29,295 nucleotides of DNA, taken from contig MNCI01010461.1 in assembly GCA_015680685.1 (NCBI GenBank), positions 181,048 through 210,342 of the forward strand, given 5' to 3'. Source of the DNA: Gnetum montanum (lineage: Eukaryota > Streptophyta > Gnetopsida > Gnetales > Gnetaceae). A program made the position numbers and the translations under genes. How positions within the stretch are numbered: the stretch's first letter is position 1; each line of letters starts with the position of its first letter. The notes beneath the pieces are model-generated. The model saw nothing but the letters and a program-made list of their open reading frames with translations. It was not told where the DNA came from and ran no database searches. Positions 1 through 11,059 of the stretch are shown here, one piece after another.

Positions 1-590
1 TTTTCATTTTTGTTGTTTTTGTTGTTGTGCCCTTGTTGATGGTAGTAATGCTTATTTTCCTTGTTCAAGCTAGGTGTCTTGTGCCTCAATTGTGCATAGG
101 AACAAAATTAGGTATGCTTTTCTTAAAAAAATTATGATGTTTTGCATACGTACATGTGTTGGAACCTTACTATGATGATATTTCACATGTTATCCTTGGG
201 TTTTATGCTTTTCATCATTCTTGCTAGCAATTTTTTACAATGGATGTATAGAATCTAAAGGAACTTATATGATTTTTTAGTAGTTTTCATAGCAAATCAA
301 GTTCCAACAATTGTGTTACATGCACCAAAGATTATGACCAGATGAATTTGATGAATCTTAAGCCTCCATGGTGGAATAGGTTAAAGGACAAAGAACACTC
401 AAACCACCAATTAAACTTGATGTAGCCAAATTTTTGTAACGAGGGAGATTTGAAGGTCACAAATCTCATTTCTGAAATACCAAGTTAGGGACATGCACAA
501 CAACAACCACCCCAAATGATCTATTGGTAGATCTCATTGATTTAGAGGATGTCTACAAGAAGGTTGAAACTCATGCAACATAATCTCATC
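1..590. other. No gene recognised; AT-rich non-coding DNA
   Basis: Six-frame reading gives only short fragments broken by stops. I see no conserved motif, RNA gene or clear repeat. The first 30 bases are T/G-rich simple sequence. Confidence 0.5.
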
Positions 591-613
591 AAAGCAAATT
601 GATGTCATGATCA

Positions 614-891
614 ATGCAAACTAGAGAGCAAGTAATCACATTGGGCACAACTGTAGGAGTAAGGACTAATGTGAAATCAAAGTTGGAGTTTTTAAGTAAG
701 GATGATGAGCTTAGAGGAGCAATCCTAAAGACATATATCATACCCTCAATACACATCAAGCATGCTTGGGGTTGTTTCACCATATCCACCACCTCCTAGT
801 GCTTCTTCTTATGGTGGCAAGTCTATGCCTTGTCTTGTGTCATCTTGTTCTAGCACCTCTGTGCCAACCATAAGTCAAGTTATGCCTAGTA
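614..891 (+). pseudogene. Possible frameshifted coding remnant, Pro/Ser-rich C-terminus
   Basis: One frame is open from 614 to 799 and includes the stretch TNVKSKLEFLSKDDELRGA. The next frame takes over near 740-770 and runs to a stop at about 891 with a Pro/Ser-rich composition (VVSPYPPPPSASSYGGK). A hand-over between frames with biased composition suggests one decayed coding region with a single indel. I recognise no family. Gag-like linkers of LTR elements and low-complexity tails of host proteins can both look like this. No domain, splice site or promoter supports an intact gene. Confidence 0.2.
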
Positions 892-1060
892 TAATTTTTA
901 CTATTATAAGCTAAAGAACTAGCTTAATTAAATCATGAGGAAATGATGAGACATTTGATGGAAATTTTATCTCTATGTAAACTTAGATGCAGGAAAGTAT
1001 TTGTGTGCATTTAAACCTATAGTTTGGGTTTTGTTTTAGTATGTGGTGATACACATTAGT

Positions 1061-1173
1061 GTTGCCTCACCTCATTCGCTACCTCACATGATGCTCTATC
1101 TTACCTCATATGCTACCTTACATGTTGTGCTACTTCATCACTTCTGTTACAAATGCAAAAACTATAAATATCC
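1061..1173. repeat. Degenerate CCTCAC-type short repeat followed by a TATA-like motif
   Basis: Between 1,061 and 1,140 the motif GCTACCTCACATG recurs in degenerate form (GCCTCACC, GCTACCTCACATG, TTACCTCATATGCTACC, CTACTTCATCAC). A TATA-like ACTATAAATATCC follows at 1,161-1,173. This could be a scrap of an LTR promoter, but no partner LTR was found. Confidence 0.3.
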
Positions 1174-1639
1174 AAAGAAAAAAAGCTAAAGGGGGATTTA
1201 TTTTTTAACAATTTTCTTTTTCATTTTTTATGATAATTTCTCCTCCTCTCTTTCTTGGACCACTCTACCTTATCCCCCTTCCCATTTGGGTGCAGCTTGG
1301 TCGCAATGCGATGTATGTGTCAGCATAAGGCCATCTAAGCCATATTACAATTAATGTTTAACACAACATACATGCATCTCCCCTCTTGAAACTAAATACA
1401 TGTGTTAGTTTTATGAGCTCAAACTAGCTACTAGTAGAGCTATACGACCTCAATCCGATCTCTTTCCTAGGTCCACCTAGCCTCCTACTCCCTTTTTAGC
1501 CATTGTTTCTCCTTCTATTTCATCTTCTCTTGTATCTATACCTAAAGTTTATCAATAAGCACTACCCTAGACAAATCATCCTATAACGGTTAGCACTTGT
1601 TGATCTCCTTTTCACACTTAGGATCTGACCTCGGTTGCT

Positions 1640-2318
1640 GTGGTAGAACTGGTGTCCCGATCCTCCATAGGGCCAGAATAAGACCAGAATGATGTCCATT
1701 ATGCTTCCATCAGAGCTTCGCAAGAAAATATTGTAGCAATCTGATAAAAATGCCTTGCCTTATGGAACTCATAAAAGCAAAGTTAACATCCAGTAGCTTA
1801 GCTGAACTACTTGAAAGAACTAGGACTCTTTCAATCAACATCGCTAACTTCTACCATATTTGTGGTAATGCAGACTCTAGCACATGTCTACTTGTCATTT
1901 TTGGTACTACCCATTTGAAGAACCATTTCGTGTATTTGAGACTATGTATAACTAGGAGAATAGTTTTCCCCTTTGCTAGAATTCCCAAAAACACCACCAA
2001 CGCCACCTTTGTTAACTCAATCTTGACACCTTGAAACATCATCTCATTGTCCACACAATTGGTAAAGAATGTGCCATCAGCCAGCTCAGGGTTCCCTTCC
2101 AACTTTGGTAGAAGCTCTACGCATCCCATCTATTCCACCATCTTCCACAGTGGTAGATTTGTTTGGGTAATGATGGCAAAAGGGTCAAATAGCTATGCAC
2201 GATCCATTGTAACTGAAGCTTCCCACCATAGTTAGGCCCCAACTGTAGCCACCAGCACTAATGGAGGAAGGCACTAAGCCCTAACAAATTAGATTATTCC
2301 TTGTCTTCCACACCATAA
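1640..2318 (-). pseudogene. LINE ORF2, WK.RN motif and C-terminal extension of unknown function
   Basis: The segment starts with VMVWKTRNNLIC (2,318-2,286), the WK.RN motif that normally closes the zf-RVT region. It continues for about 210 codons in shifting frames: TNLPLWKMVE, an open stretch 2,129-1,851 with ELADGTFF, FQGVKIEL and GILAKGK, then KLLDVNFAFM and HSGLILALW ending near 1,640. The plus-strand LINE has the same segments in the same order at 25,885-26,545. Over 2,087-1,953 the two align without gaps at 20 of 45 residues by my count. I do not recognise the domain. LEGNPELAD briefly resembles the start of a plant LINE RNase H, but the other copy lacks that pattern, so I do not call it RNase H. 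Confidence 0.65.
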
Positions 2319-2439
2319 CACCATAGTCACTTTTCAGTCACCATCCAAGTTGATTAGTAGTGATAGCATGGCCACTCATCAAGTGTCTCACAAATAAGAG
2401 CATTGGTAAACAAAATAGTTAACCATCTTGAGCTCCTTC

Positions 2440-3317
2440 AGATAGACTTAAGGGGCAAAGAGGATTAACACCTAACCCTTGCATGCTAAGAAAAGCTTGC
2501 ACTAGAAGCATGGTCCACTTAGCTAAGCAAACAAAAACTTTCACTTTCTTAGGCAATTTTCCCTTCTAGATAGGCTTCCATCTAAGAGTTGGAGGTACTT
2601 CATGGTAATAATATCTTTGGAAGGTTTTCCTAGGATTTCCTTTTGTATCATCTCTCTAGCATGTCTGCACACAGCGTACCGCAACAATGACCCCGACATC
2701 TTAGCCTTTCACTATTGGTACCTTTGGTGCATAATGTGTACTGATTGGATTGGACACTATTTTGGTAGCACTAATAAATTGACTAGGCACTAAAATTGTT
2801 CATGATATCACCATGGAATTTCAATGCCCCAATCCCCCTAACCCCCTTTGGCATTACAACATTTTCCCAACATATAAGGTGTAACAATTCCCTTCATCCC
2901 TCCTTTCCCCTTAACCAAACAAATTTGTGAATGATTTGATCAACTTTGAGGATGATCCTTATTATGGGGGGTGAGGGGTGGGGAGAAGTCATGTACGTTG
3001 TGAAATAGGCAATTTCCATGAGGAAAGAAAAAGCTAGCATAATTCTTCCTTTCCCTGTCAAGAAATGATTAGTCCAATGGGTAGTCTGCTGCTACAGTTT
3101 CTGTATCAGGTCAACCACGTATGACGTCTATGCTAGAAAAAGATTAATTTTCCTAGACATGAGTCTTGTTCTATGCCTGGTAGGATCCCTAATATCTGGG
3201 AGATCCTACCCTTAAACCAATCATTAGCATTCACTACATGAATTGTCAAGTTTGCCCAATTTATCTCATGACCCACCTCTTGGGCATCTGATCCAATGCA
3301 TGATTAAGCACAAGGGC
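2440..3317 (-). pseudogene. LINE ORF2, thumb/connection and zf-RVT-like region
   Basis: Downstream of YADD, around 2,795-2,865, the minus strand reads ENVVMPKGVRGIGALKF, matching the W..V..PK..GGLG motif that follows the palm in plant LINEs. Near 2,490-2,560 it reads GKLPKKVKVFVCLAKWTMLL and then LGVNPLCPLSL, which fits the zf-RVT pattern (P.KVK.F.WL, then a CPLC-like knuckle with one Cys kept). Stops and small indels break the frame between motifs. The plus-strand copy carries the same motifs at 25,390-25,860, which supports the reading. Confidence 0.75.
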
Positions 3318-4090
3318 CTATGGCATAGCTATGTGTAAAAACATAATTATATCGTCAGCATAATGTTTTGTAAGAAAATCCACTACCATAACCTCCAACC
3401 CTCTTACCCCCTCCAATTCATAGTAGATTTGTAATGTGTCCATGGCCATAATAAATAGGAGTGGCAGGGAAAGAGGGTCTCCCTTCCAAAGCTCCCAACT
3501 TGATTTGGCAAACCGCCAAAGCCAACCATCAAGATCTAAAAAGTAGCTCTCTAAAGCTTGCAGTTGGATACAAAGATCCACAAAATTGGGATCAAATCCT
3601 TTGCACAACATAATCTCCTTCAGTACCTTCCAATTGACAGTATCATATGCCTTCGTAATATCCAACTTGATGCACATTCTTAGGTACCCTATATTACATA
3701 GTGAGTGTAGGATTTCATGTAAGAGTATAAGCTAGTCTTGCAAACATCACCCTTTTGCAAAACCCACATGATGCCCCCTAACCAGCTTTGGCATCATCAA
3801 GGCCAGATGAGAAACAAGAATTTTTGTAAATAGCCAAAGTAGGTTATTACAAAACCCAATAGGTATGAAATGCATCAATTCCATTTGATTGGTCACTTTG
3901 GGAATGAGAACAATCCTTGAATAGTTAATCTTTTTCTAGACCTGCTACTAGTGTAGCATCTTATTTAATGCCTCCAACATATTCTCCTCCATGATATTCA
4001 TGAACTCCTTGAAAAAAATTGATAGGCCACCCATCCAACCCTAGAGCCTTATTGGTTTTCATAGTTGCCATTGCTTCTTCCAACTCCCTC
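3318..4090 (-). pseudogene. LINE ORF2, reverse transcriptase palm region
   Basis: Motifs in order on the minus strand: MATMKTNKALGLDGWPINFF (the KAxGxDG motif, about 4,020-4,080); RIVLIPKVTN and IPIGFCNNLLWLFTKILVSH (LIPK and RPI.LCN motifs, about 3,810-3,920); then an open frame from 3,677 to 3,318 with KLDITKAYDTVNW (motif A), KGDPLSLPLLFIMAMD (motif B) and HYADDIIMF (motif C). Motif A Asp and the YADD Asp pair are kept, so the 119-codon open frame preserves the catalytic residues while the upstream part is frameshifted. This is the polymerase that copies the element at its target site. Confidence 0.92.
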
Positions 4091-4779
4091 ATTATGAAGG
4101 ACTTGAGTAACACCCTATTCTCTGCCTTCCTAGTGACCTTTCTGAGCTACATTGAAAGTGGCTTGGTGCACTACTTGCATCAAATTGTGACTTAGTATTG
4201 ATGCATCACCTCAACAATATCATGGCTATCAACTAGGGTGGTATCCCCTGGCATCACTGTATCATCTGCTCTTCTTGTCCTCATGCCTTGGCAGTTGCAA
4301 AGAAAAGAGTGTGTTCCAGGCTCCTTCCCTAAGCCAAGTAATTTTAGCACATTGCCTCCAATACATTTCTTCCCCCACTAAAAGGTCTTGAAGCTTCTTT
4401 AGGATTGCTTGTTACTCTTTCTCCATCTCTGCAACTTCCTCATGCTGTGATTGAATTTCTCCCAACCTCTACTGTAATTTGGTACAATGAGCATGAAAGG
4501 AAAACTTATCTTTAGAAGCTTTAATGTGTAGCTTTTTTTTTGAGTTGGTATGTCCCCCAAATCATTGCCACCATTGGCTAGAGCCAAGGTTTGATTAACG
4601 AGGTCTACTCAAATCAAAATGAACAAGAAGCATTCCTCAAGCCTCTATGAATCTAACAAATCATAGAATGGTGGTTTGAAGCTTGTCTCTCCTTTCAAGA
4701 CACCTAAATATCAAACTTTAGCACAAGACTCAAGCTAATCTAGACTCAGTCAATCCTTGATAACACACAATCCTTCCCC

Positions 4780-5311
4780 AAATGTTAGCTACTCCATGTG
4801 AATTTACAGTCCTTAATTTCCATGTCAATGAGCTCATGCTCAAGAAACATCTGGAGTTCCTAATACCTTGGAGGGTCCACATTATCACCTTTGGATTTCT
4901 TCCATGGGTACAACATTTGATTGAAATGATCGATCAGAACCCACTGTCTTTAATCAAGGACCACCCACACTAGCCATCTAAGCTCTTGTAGTCAAATCTC
5001 CCAATTTTGGACCTCATAAACATTGGTAAGCTAGATAACCTTTGACATAATGAGGACTATTATGCTTCATGTAGCACATCCATGAAAGTTAAAGGCAGTT
5101 GGGATAGCATGATCCATTCCTTTACCCTAGCTTGGTAGGGGATCATTTGTGTTTGCCAACCCTCCCATCTTAACAGCTAAGATTCTGTTTGTTGCAATTT
5201 TGTTTCCTGCAAGCAGGCTACATCACATCCTTCTTTCCAAATAATTTCTTTCAAGGTATTTTATTTATAGGACATACCTTGACTTTTAAAATTCCATGAC
5301 AAAATCTTCAT
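4780..5311 (-). pseudogene. LINE ORF2, endonuclease (EEP) domain remnant
   Basis: The ORF2 protein appears to begin at an ATG at 5,311 (minus), with MKILSWNFKSQGMSYK, a close match to the usual plant LINE endonuclease start (MKILSWN.RG.G). About 25 residues on comes DVACLQETKLQQTE, which carries the catalytic Glu of the LQETK motif. Near 4,790-4,850 the frame ELIDMEIKDCKFTWSS matches the LxDL...FTWS motif towards the C-terminal end of these endonucleases. In the family this domain nicks target DNA to prime reverse transcription. Several stops and frame changes lie between the motifs, so the copy is non-functional. Confidence 0.85.
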
Positions 5312-5524
5312 GTTCTACTAGTAGATCATTTTTTGTAGACCTCTTTCAAGGCTTCTTGATAGCCCAAATTGATCTCCAAGTCTATTTTCTTACTTCGAGA
5401 AACCAACGTTGTGGGGCGACTAATTTCCTTGATACCTAACAAGATTAGAAACACCCCCATCATTATCTCAACATTCCCCTTGTGGCGTGGTACAATCTCT
5501 TGCATATGGGGCTTCAATGATCCC

Positions 5525-5570
5525 CATACAATAGACACCCAGCTCTCCATACAATAGACACCCAGCTCTC
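5525..5570. repeat. 23-bp tandem duplication inside the LINE
   Basis: The 23-base unit CATACAATAGACACCCAGCT plus CTC occurs twice in direct contact (5,525-5,547 and 5,548-5,570), with no mismatch by eye. It lies between the zinc knuckle and the ORF2 start and looks like a local slippage duplication after insertion. Confidence 0.85.
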
Positions 5571-5749
5571 CAACAGTGGATGATCATTCCCATTATTAAC
5601 TAGGTCCAATTTTGACCAGTGGGGGATTGCCTTGTACTTAGGAGACCCACACCCCTCTTCCTTATGTTCTCCAGACCTTGCATGTTTTGGGACCATGTAG
5701 CCTTTCTTGCTAACCTTATACCAACCCAACTCCTCCTTTTTTGTCGATA

Positions 5750-6262
5750 GCTAGGTCGTGGGTCAAACTTTGTAAGTGGTAGCCTAATGGTCCACTTGTC
5801 CACATATGGTACATCTACTACCTACTATTTGGGAAGGTGTTATCATTAGTGATGTTTTCATATTCTACCAGGATCTTTTCCTCCCCCAAGGGAAGTTTTA
5901 AAATCACTACTTGCACTAAATCCTTTGATGGTAGCGACCACCATATGTAGAAACATGCAGATCCCATTCACTCCATCGAGCCCATAAACTTATCAAATGT
6001 GATAAACTCACCAAAGAACCTAGAAAGGGTTCAAAGAAGTTCTTTTTCCACATTTCCCAGGGAATGCCGAATGCCCTGATCCACATGAATATCCTAGTGA
6101 AAAGGTCTTTGTCCTTGTGGACTGCTAGCCTCCATGACATCAACGCAAACTCACAAGCCCCATAGGACATGATCCCCTAAGAAGAATTCTATCATGATCC
6201 TTGGAGAATTGAAAAATGAAAAGTAGTAGGTCCTTAGAGAGGCTACGAACCTCAATATTAGG
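5750..6262 (-). pseudogene. LINE ORF1 remnant (DUF4283-like plus CCHC zinc knuckle)
   Basis: This is the nucleic-acid-binding ORF1 protein of the LINE. The DUF4283-like domain is read in two frames. The first has VRSLSKDLLLFIFQFSKD. The second has CEFALMSWRLAVHKDKDLF and IRAFGIPWEMWKKNFFEPF, close to the usual pattern of a Trp, an aliphatic strand, a Gly-x-P segment and another Trp. Further along, near 5,790-5,815, a zinc knuckle is visible as CTICGQVDH, a stop, then ATTY. This is the CX2CX4HX4C pattern with the usual Gly before His replaced by Asp and the last Cys by Tyr, so metal binding would be lost. The chain is interrupted by frameshifts and stops. The family assignment is firm; the exact ends are not. 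Confidence 0.75.
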
Positions 6263-6523
6263 TAAACCCCACATAGTATGTGTTCATTTCTTAACAAGGT
6301 TCATCTAGGGTTTGGGACCACTTGAAACAAACATGCCAATCAAAATCAACTCCATCATCCTAATCCCATTGAAAGGAGGATGCTGCACCTAGATTCACAT
6401 GAGACCTTCCTACCTAGAACAAGCCTTAATGCCTCCATCCCCTTGATTGTTAATCCCCATAATTATTCTCAAGCACCAAGTTTCTCCTAGTCTCCTCCAC
6501 TGCACAGTTGTCCGCAAGACCCC

Positions 6524-7055
6524 TTGGCAAGCTCTATAAAAATGAATTTGGCAACCAAATATGAGAAAATGATGGAGATTAGCTTTTGGAAAAGTGATAG
6601 AGTTCAGCTTATGAATAATGTAGAAACTATAAAAAAGGAAATTAATGAGCTGAAAAATGAATTAAACAACAAGACAAAAATATACTATAAACATATTCAG
6701 AAAATCTCAAAAGTGACACAAGTAATCAAGGATGAAGGCCAAGGAATAATGGGTATGGTTAGCACATTTAGAAGTGAACATGAGAAGAAAATTACTAAGA
6801 TCACTGATGTTGTAGTAATTTGAATGAAGCTACCATGAGAAAAATAATCAAGGCAAATAACGAGATTTAGCACCTAAGACAACAATTAAAGAATCAAGAA
6901 CTAGTTTTTGCTTCAACAAACCATCAATTTGAGAAGATTGTTACTAAAGAATTAGCACCAGCAAAGGAAGAAAGTTATATATTAGCTACTAACAATATCG
7001 TTCAAAATCCATCCTATGAAATCCTTCATTCCCTCTTCCCTAGAATCTTGTAATT
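6524..7055 (+). pseudogene. Decayed coiled-coil protein, unknown family
   Basis: An open frame from 6,524 to 6,823 is rich in Lys, Glu, Asn and Ile with heptad-like spacing (TIKKEINELKNELNNKTKIY, SEHEKKITKITD). At the stop near 6,821 a neighbouring frame continues with the same character: NEATMRKIIKANNEI, one stop, then HLRQQLKNQELVFA and FEKIVTKELAPAKEES, ending near 7,050. One frameshift and one stop therefore break what was probably a single coiled-coil protein. It sits just outside the 5' end of the minus-strand LINE and runs away from it. No zinc knuckle, protease or nuclease motif is visible. It may be a structural protein of an unrecognised element or a host gene fragment. Confidence 0.4.
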
Positions 7056-7439
7056 GTAAGCCCCACTACTGGGATACTACCCTGAGACATGATTTTTCCC
7101 AAATTTTTTTTGAAGAATTTAAAAATACAAATACATGATGTATGACAAGGAAGGATGAAAAATAAAGGTTTGACTATTTTTTTGTTCCATTTAATCTTTT
7201 GATCCATCATGAGTAAAGAAGAGGAATGTTTGATAAACCGAATTATGCCCATGTCTAGTTAATGTGGATCTTCCTGCATTCATACTATGTTAAAATAAAT
7301 AAACACTTGCCATAGAATCAAAATAATAACTTGCATAAAACCATCCTTATGATTGAAGAATAGAGATAGATGATAGTCCAAGATATCATAAGAAACTAAC
7401 TAATCCCATGAGATGTCGTTTATGCACAATAGAATAAAG

Positions 7440-8072
7440 AATAAAAAATGATTAAAAAGGGAAATGTCAGTTAAGACAAAAGGATGCAGCCTTACATAAA
7501 AGTTAAAAATTATCTATGTACCTTGATAAGAAAGTAGAAAAATGTGAAGTGAAATAACATATCAAAGAAAGCATTGTAATGTAGTAAAAAAAGTGAAGCC
7601 TATGAAGAAGCATTGTGCTAGCAAGCTAATGAAAGAGGATGTAAGATAGTACAGGAACAATAAGGAGCATACAGAACAAGAAAATATTCAAAGCATAGGA
7701 ACCAAGTCCAAAAGCAAAAGGAAACACTTATAGAGAAGAGTGCAAATCAAGTCCATCTAGAAACCATATTTAAATAATTAGGGGGATAGAAACATCATCT
7801 TGTCAATTATGTGGATGATGGAACAACCATCTGTTAAGTGGAAAAATAATAGAAGTCATTCCATGAAGAAATACGGAAGACAGAATCAAACCTGCAACAA
7901 AGGACAGAAACCATGTGACGAAGAGAAGTTCAATATGAAGAACATCTAATCAAGACATTGGTAGATGAGGATGTCAAAACCAAGATGTTGCTAACTACCT
8001 TTAGCCATAGCCATTGCACCAAGGTAGCTAGGGAATGAGGATATTTTACTAGGATGGATGATGAAAAACTCC
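7440..8072 (+). pseudogene. Possible continuation of the coiled-coil coding remnant
   Basis: Short coding-like tracts of Gln/Glu/Lys-rich composition appear in changing plus-strand frames: LRQKDAALHKS near 7,470, KKSEAYEEALC near 7,590, NQVQKQKETLIEKSANQVHL near 7,700, then YEEHLIKTLVDEDVKTKMLL and FSHSHCTKVARE to about 8,030, ending with YFTRMDDEKLQFY near 8,072. The composition matches the remnant at 6,524-7,055, and both run in the same direction, so they may be one old gene of about 1.5 kb. Many stops are present and no family is recognised. A chance A-rich stretch could mimic part of this. Confidence 0.25.
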
Positions 8073-11050
8073 AGTTCTATTAATAAAATTCCATTTTCCC
8101 ATTTCCTATTCCACATGTTGTTTTCTGCCTTTCATTTGAATTTATTATGCATTTTAAACATAATTCAGAATGGTACGTCACATCCATTATATTAACTTCC
8201 AACATGTTACAAAAAACCAAAAATAAGAACAAAAATAATAAGGATCAAACAATAGATACAATGATACTAAAAACCAAAAGTTGTTATCTACCATAGCCAA
8301 CCCATAGTTAGAAAATTGATAGAATTAAGTTCCATTGGAAAACTCTACTAGCTTACAAAAGAAAATGCTAGGATTAAGCTTCTATGTTTATATTACAAGA
8401 AAATATTTTTTAGATCTTGGTTTTTTGACGCTAGAGAATTATGTCCTGACCTCACCCAAAAGTAGTCGACCCACTATGCTATGCTACACTTACTACATCA
8501 AACACACACCAACTTCCAAAAAATGATAATCTACTTTGGTACAAAATTGAAATTAAAGAGTAAAGAGAACAAAATGAAAGTAGAGAACATGAGCAAGTTT
8601 GAAGGCTGAATGAATTGTTCATTTGACTTACAACTATATTTATATGAGATGAGGAATACACTTTTAAATAAATGCTCACCTTATTAAAACTATCATTCAC
8701 CTGTCAATAATAAATGTCTTCCTACTTAGCTATAGTTGTTAATATCTGTTAACAAAAATAAAAGAATTAAACTTTGGATAGAAAATAATATTAAAAGTAA
8801 TACATGGACAATGTCCATATGTTCAAAATGTTCTTTGTCTTTCAGTGTGCAATATAATAAGGGTAACACTTAGAAGTTGAGTTATTCATGCTGATCTTCT
8901 CACACATTAAGTTGTACTAAACATTATTCTATTTGACATGTAGCCTTAAACCCTATAACTAGAATTTTCAACAGTTGTGTCCTAACTAGGTTCTAGAACA
9001 ACAAACTTTGTTTTTGCAAAGGCTTGTTGCCTACAAATAACACAATCCCTATTATCATTTATAGATTTTCACATATAGTAAGATATGTGAACATAATAAA
9101 TGCTTTCCTTTAAGTACTAGGCAAAATGGATCTTTAAAATAATCTATGAAGGGAAAATTAGCGAAAGATGAGGAAAACCAAAAGAAAAATAAGAAAAATT
9201 AAGGTATTTTAAAGGCTAGAGTGCTAACTTTTCATCTAACATGACATTAATTTATGAACAATATTTGGAAAAGCATATTTATCCTCATAACAACTTCTTC
9301 ACCTTATTGTATGAAAAAAGAAATAACCTATCCACTTAAAAGGTCAATACATATTAGAATCTTTCTGAAAAAGCTGCATGAAATTTGGACTATCTAGGAT
9401 ATAACATAGATAATGTGATAATTAGAACTTTTAACAAAACCATATCAATTTTGCCAACTATGCTAATAGCATTTCAAATAAAGTAGAAATGATACTTCAT
9501 GTATAAAAATGAATGTATTTCATTACATCCAAGGTGACTCTTTGGATCTATTAGACCACACCAGTTTTAAAAATTCCTTTTACAGATTTTTTGTCATAAC
9601 ATAACATTACCCATTGGAATTAAACCTGCAATGTGGGGTTTACATTTGTAGGACTCTACAATTTGATTAATTTGCATGTTTTTTATAAGATAATAAGTTA
9701 AGGAAAATGTTGTTTTCTAATGGCCCTATAAATGCTAAATTTTCCACTGGTACCATTTCTATTTATATTCATATTTTAAAAAACTTTACTATAATCTAAA
9801 TGTTAATTTTTAGAAAACCTTCATCCTACAAGCTCTAAACATGTGAATAATGAAGTAGTAACTCATATGTGCACAAAAAAATTTGGCTATAGGTATGAAT
9901 AGTAAGGAAAAAGTAATTAACAAATCAACATAATTGCCTTACTCATTGTTCGAGAATTATTTAATCTACTTGGGATCTATTTAAAGAGTTTTGCTATATC
10001 ATTCGCTAGTTATTTATTTAAGAAATTCTTGATTAACTTAAATAATAAATATTCCCAACAACCTATGGTTACAAACATGTTAGATGATATGCTCAAATAT
10101 AAACTTACAAGTTTTATTGAACCAACCTAGAGCTCTCAACCATAACTTCATAGTTTAAATCCTAATAATGACCACTAACAAGTGTTAGCCAATGTTTATA
10201 TTTCTTCCATAAAAATATGATGTTCTGCCACATCTCCTTGCTAAAAAATCCATCTTGTGTTAAGAGATGCACACATATTAGAATTGATGGACTAACATAT
10301 AAAAGAAACAAGCACACAATTCACATAGAAATATACATTAGCCTTCATGTGTGATGGTTGCAATTCAAGGAATTTATCTTTCTTTAAAAGGCATCAATCT
10401 GCATTGCATACAATTGCAGTTTGAACCCTTGACATAAGGAGCCATGCTAACTTATCAACTTGCTTAGAAAAAATTACCACAAAATCTTCATATACAATGG
10501 TCTAGTCATGTGTTGTCAACTTTTGAACTAGGTAATGTAATTTTCTTGAACCATATTGACAATAAGGTCCTTAAGCATCCCACCATGCATTTAACATAGA
10601 TCCCAAATAGTCAAAGTAATTTGAAAAATAAATAAATCACCTTTTTATCTTGTTGCTTAAAATTTCATTCTTTACTTTAATCCATCTGCACAACAAACAA
10701 AATGGCATTTTTTGTGATGAAAAATTCTACAAGAGTAATGAAACAGGAATAACAAGTGGTAGTGCCTATGAGAATATAAATCAATAAAAAATTTTCAAAG
10801 TTAATAAAAGAGTGTCTATTGAATTTATTGTTTTCTACATTCACTAAATTTGGAAATGTGTCCCAATACAAATTTGAAAATATGCAAGTCATTAAAAATA
10901 AATTCCAAGATAAGACAAATGCTAGAAACTACTTGCAACCCAACCTGAGTACAAATGATAGATGCTTAAACCACATAGAACCAAAATGATGTTTCCAAAC
11001 TTAGCTTACAGTCCATGATTATATAAATTTCTATATATAAAACAAGAAAA
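8073..11050. other. No gene recognised; about 3 kb of AT-rich decayed DNA
   Basis: Both strands are dense in stops. The few short open frames (8,335-8,526 plus, 8,479-8,700 minus, 10,677-10,892 minus) have no recognisable motif. Given the copia pol remnant that begins near 11,060, part of this may be copia gag/integrase sequence decayed beyond recognition, but I could not find an integrase motif or an LTR. Confidence 0.5.
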
Positions 11051-11059
11051 AACTCTAAC

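Larger units (their letters stand above)
1200..6300 (-). mobile_element. Decayed L1-type plant LINE, near full length
   Basis: Reading the minus strand from high to low coordinates gives the full order of a plant L1-type LINE: ORF1 with a DUF4283-like domain and a CCHC knuckle, an endonuclease/exonuclease/phosphatase (EEP) domain, a reverse transcriptase with an intact YADD, a zf-RVT-like region, a WK.RN motif and a C-terminal extension. Each part is broken by stops and frameshifts, so the element is dead. The 3' end is probably near 1,200-1,235, where the minus strand becomes A-rich and could be a degraded poly(A) tail. The 5' end is uncertain, somewhere in 6,260-6,500. A second, 5'-truncated member of the family lies in the opposite orientation at 24,371-26,775. 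Confidence 0.85.

Noticed and set aside
2070-2130. Possible RNase H start (LEGNPELAD resembling KGNPGPAG)
   Set aside because: The homologous plus-strand copy reads GDHELEDD at this point and neither copy shows the later RNase H catalytic pattern.
1750-2793. Plus-strand ORFs of 62-94 codons
   Set aside because: They lie antisense to the minus-strand LINE C-terminus and zf-RVT region, which has homology support from the second copy.
5369-5803. Small ORFs on both strands
   Set aside because: These are out-of-frame or antisense readings around the LINE ORF1/ORF2 junction and include the 23-bp duplication. No independent motif is present.
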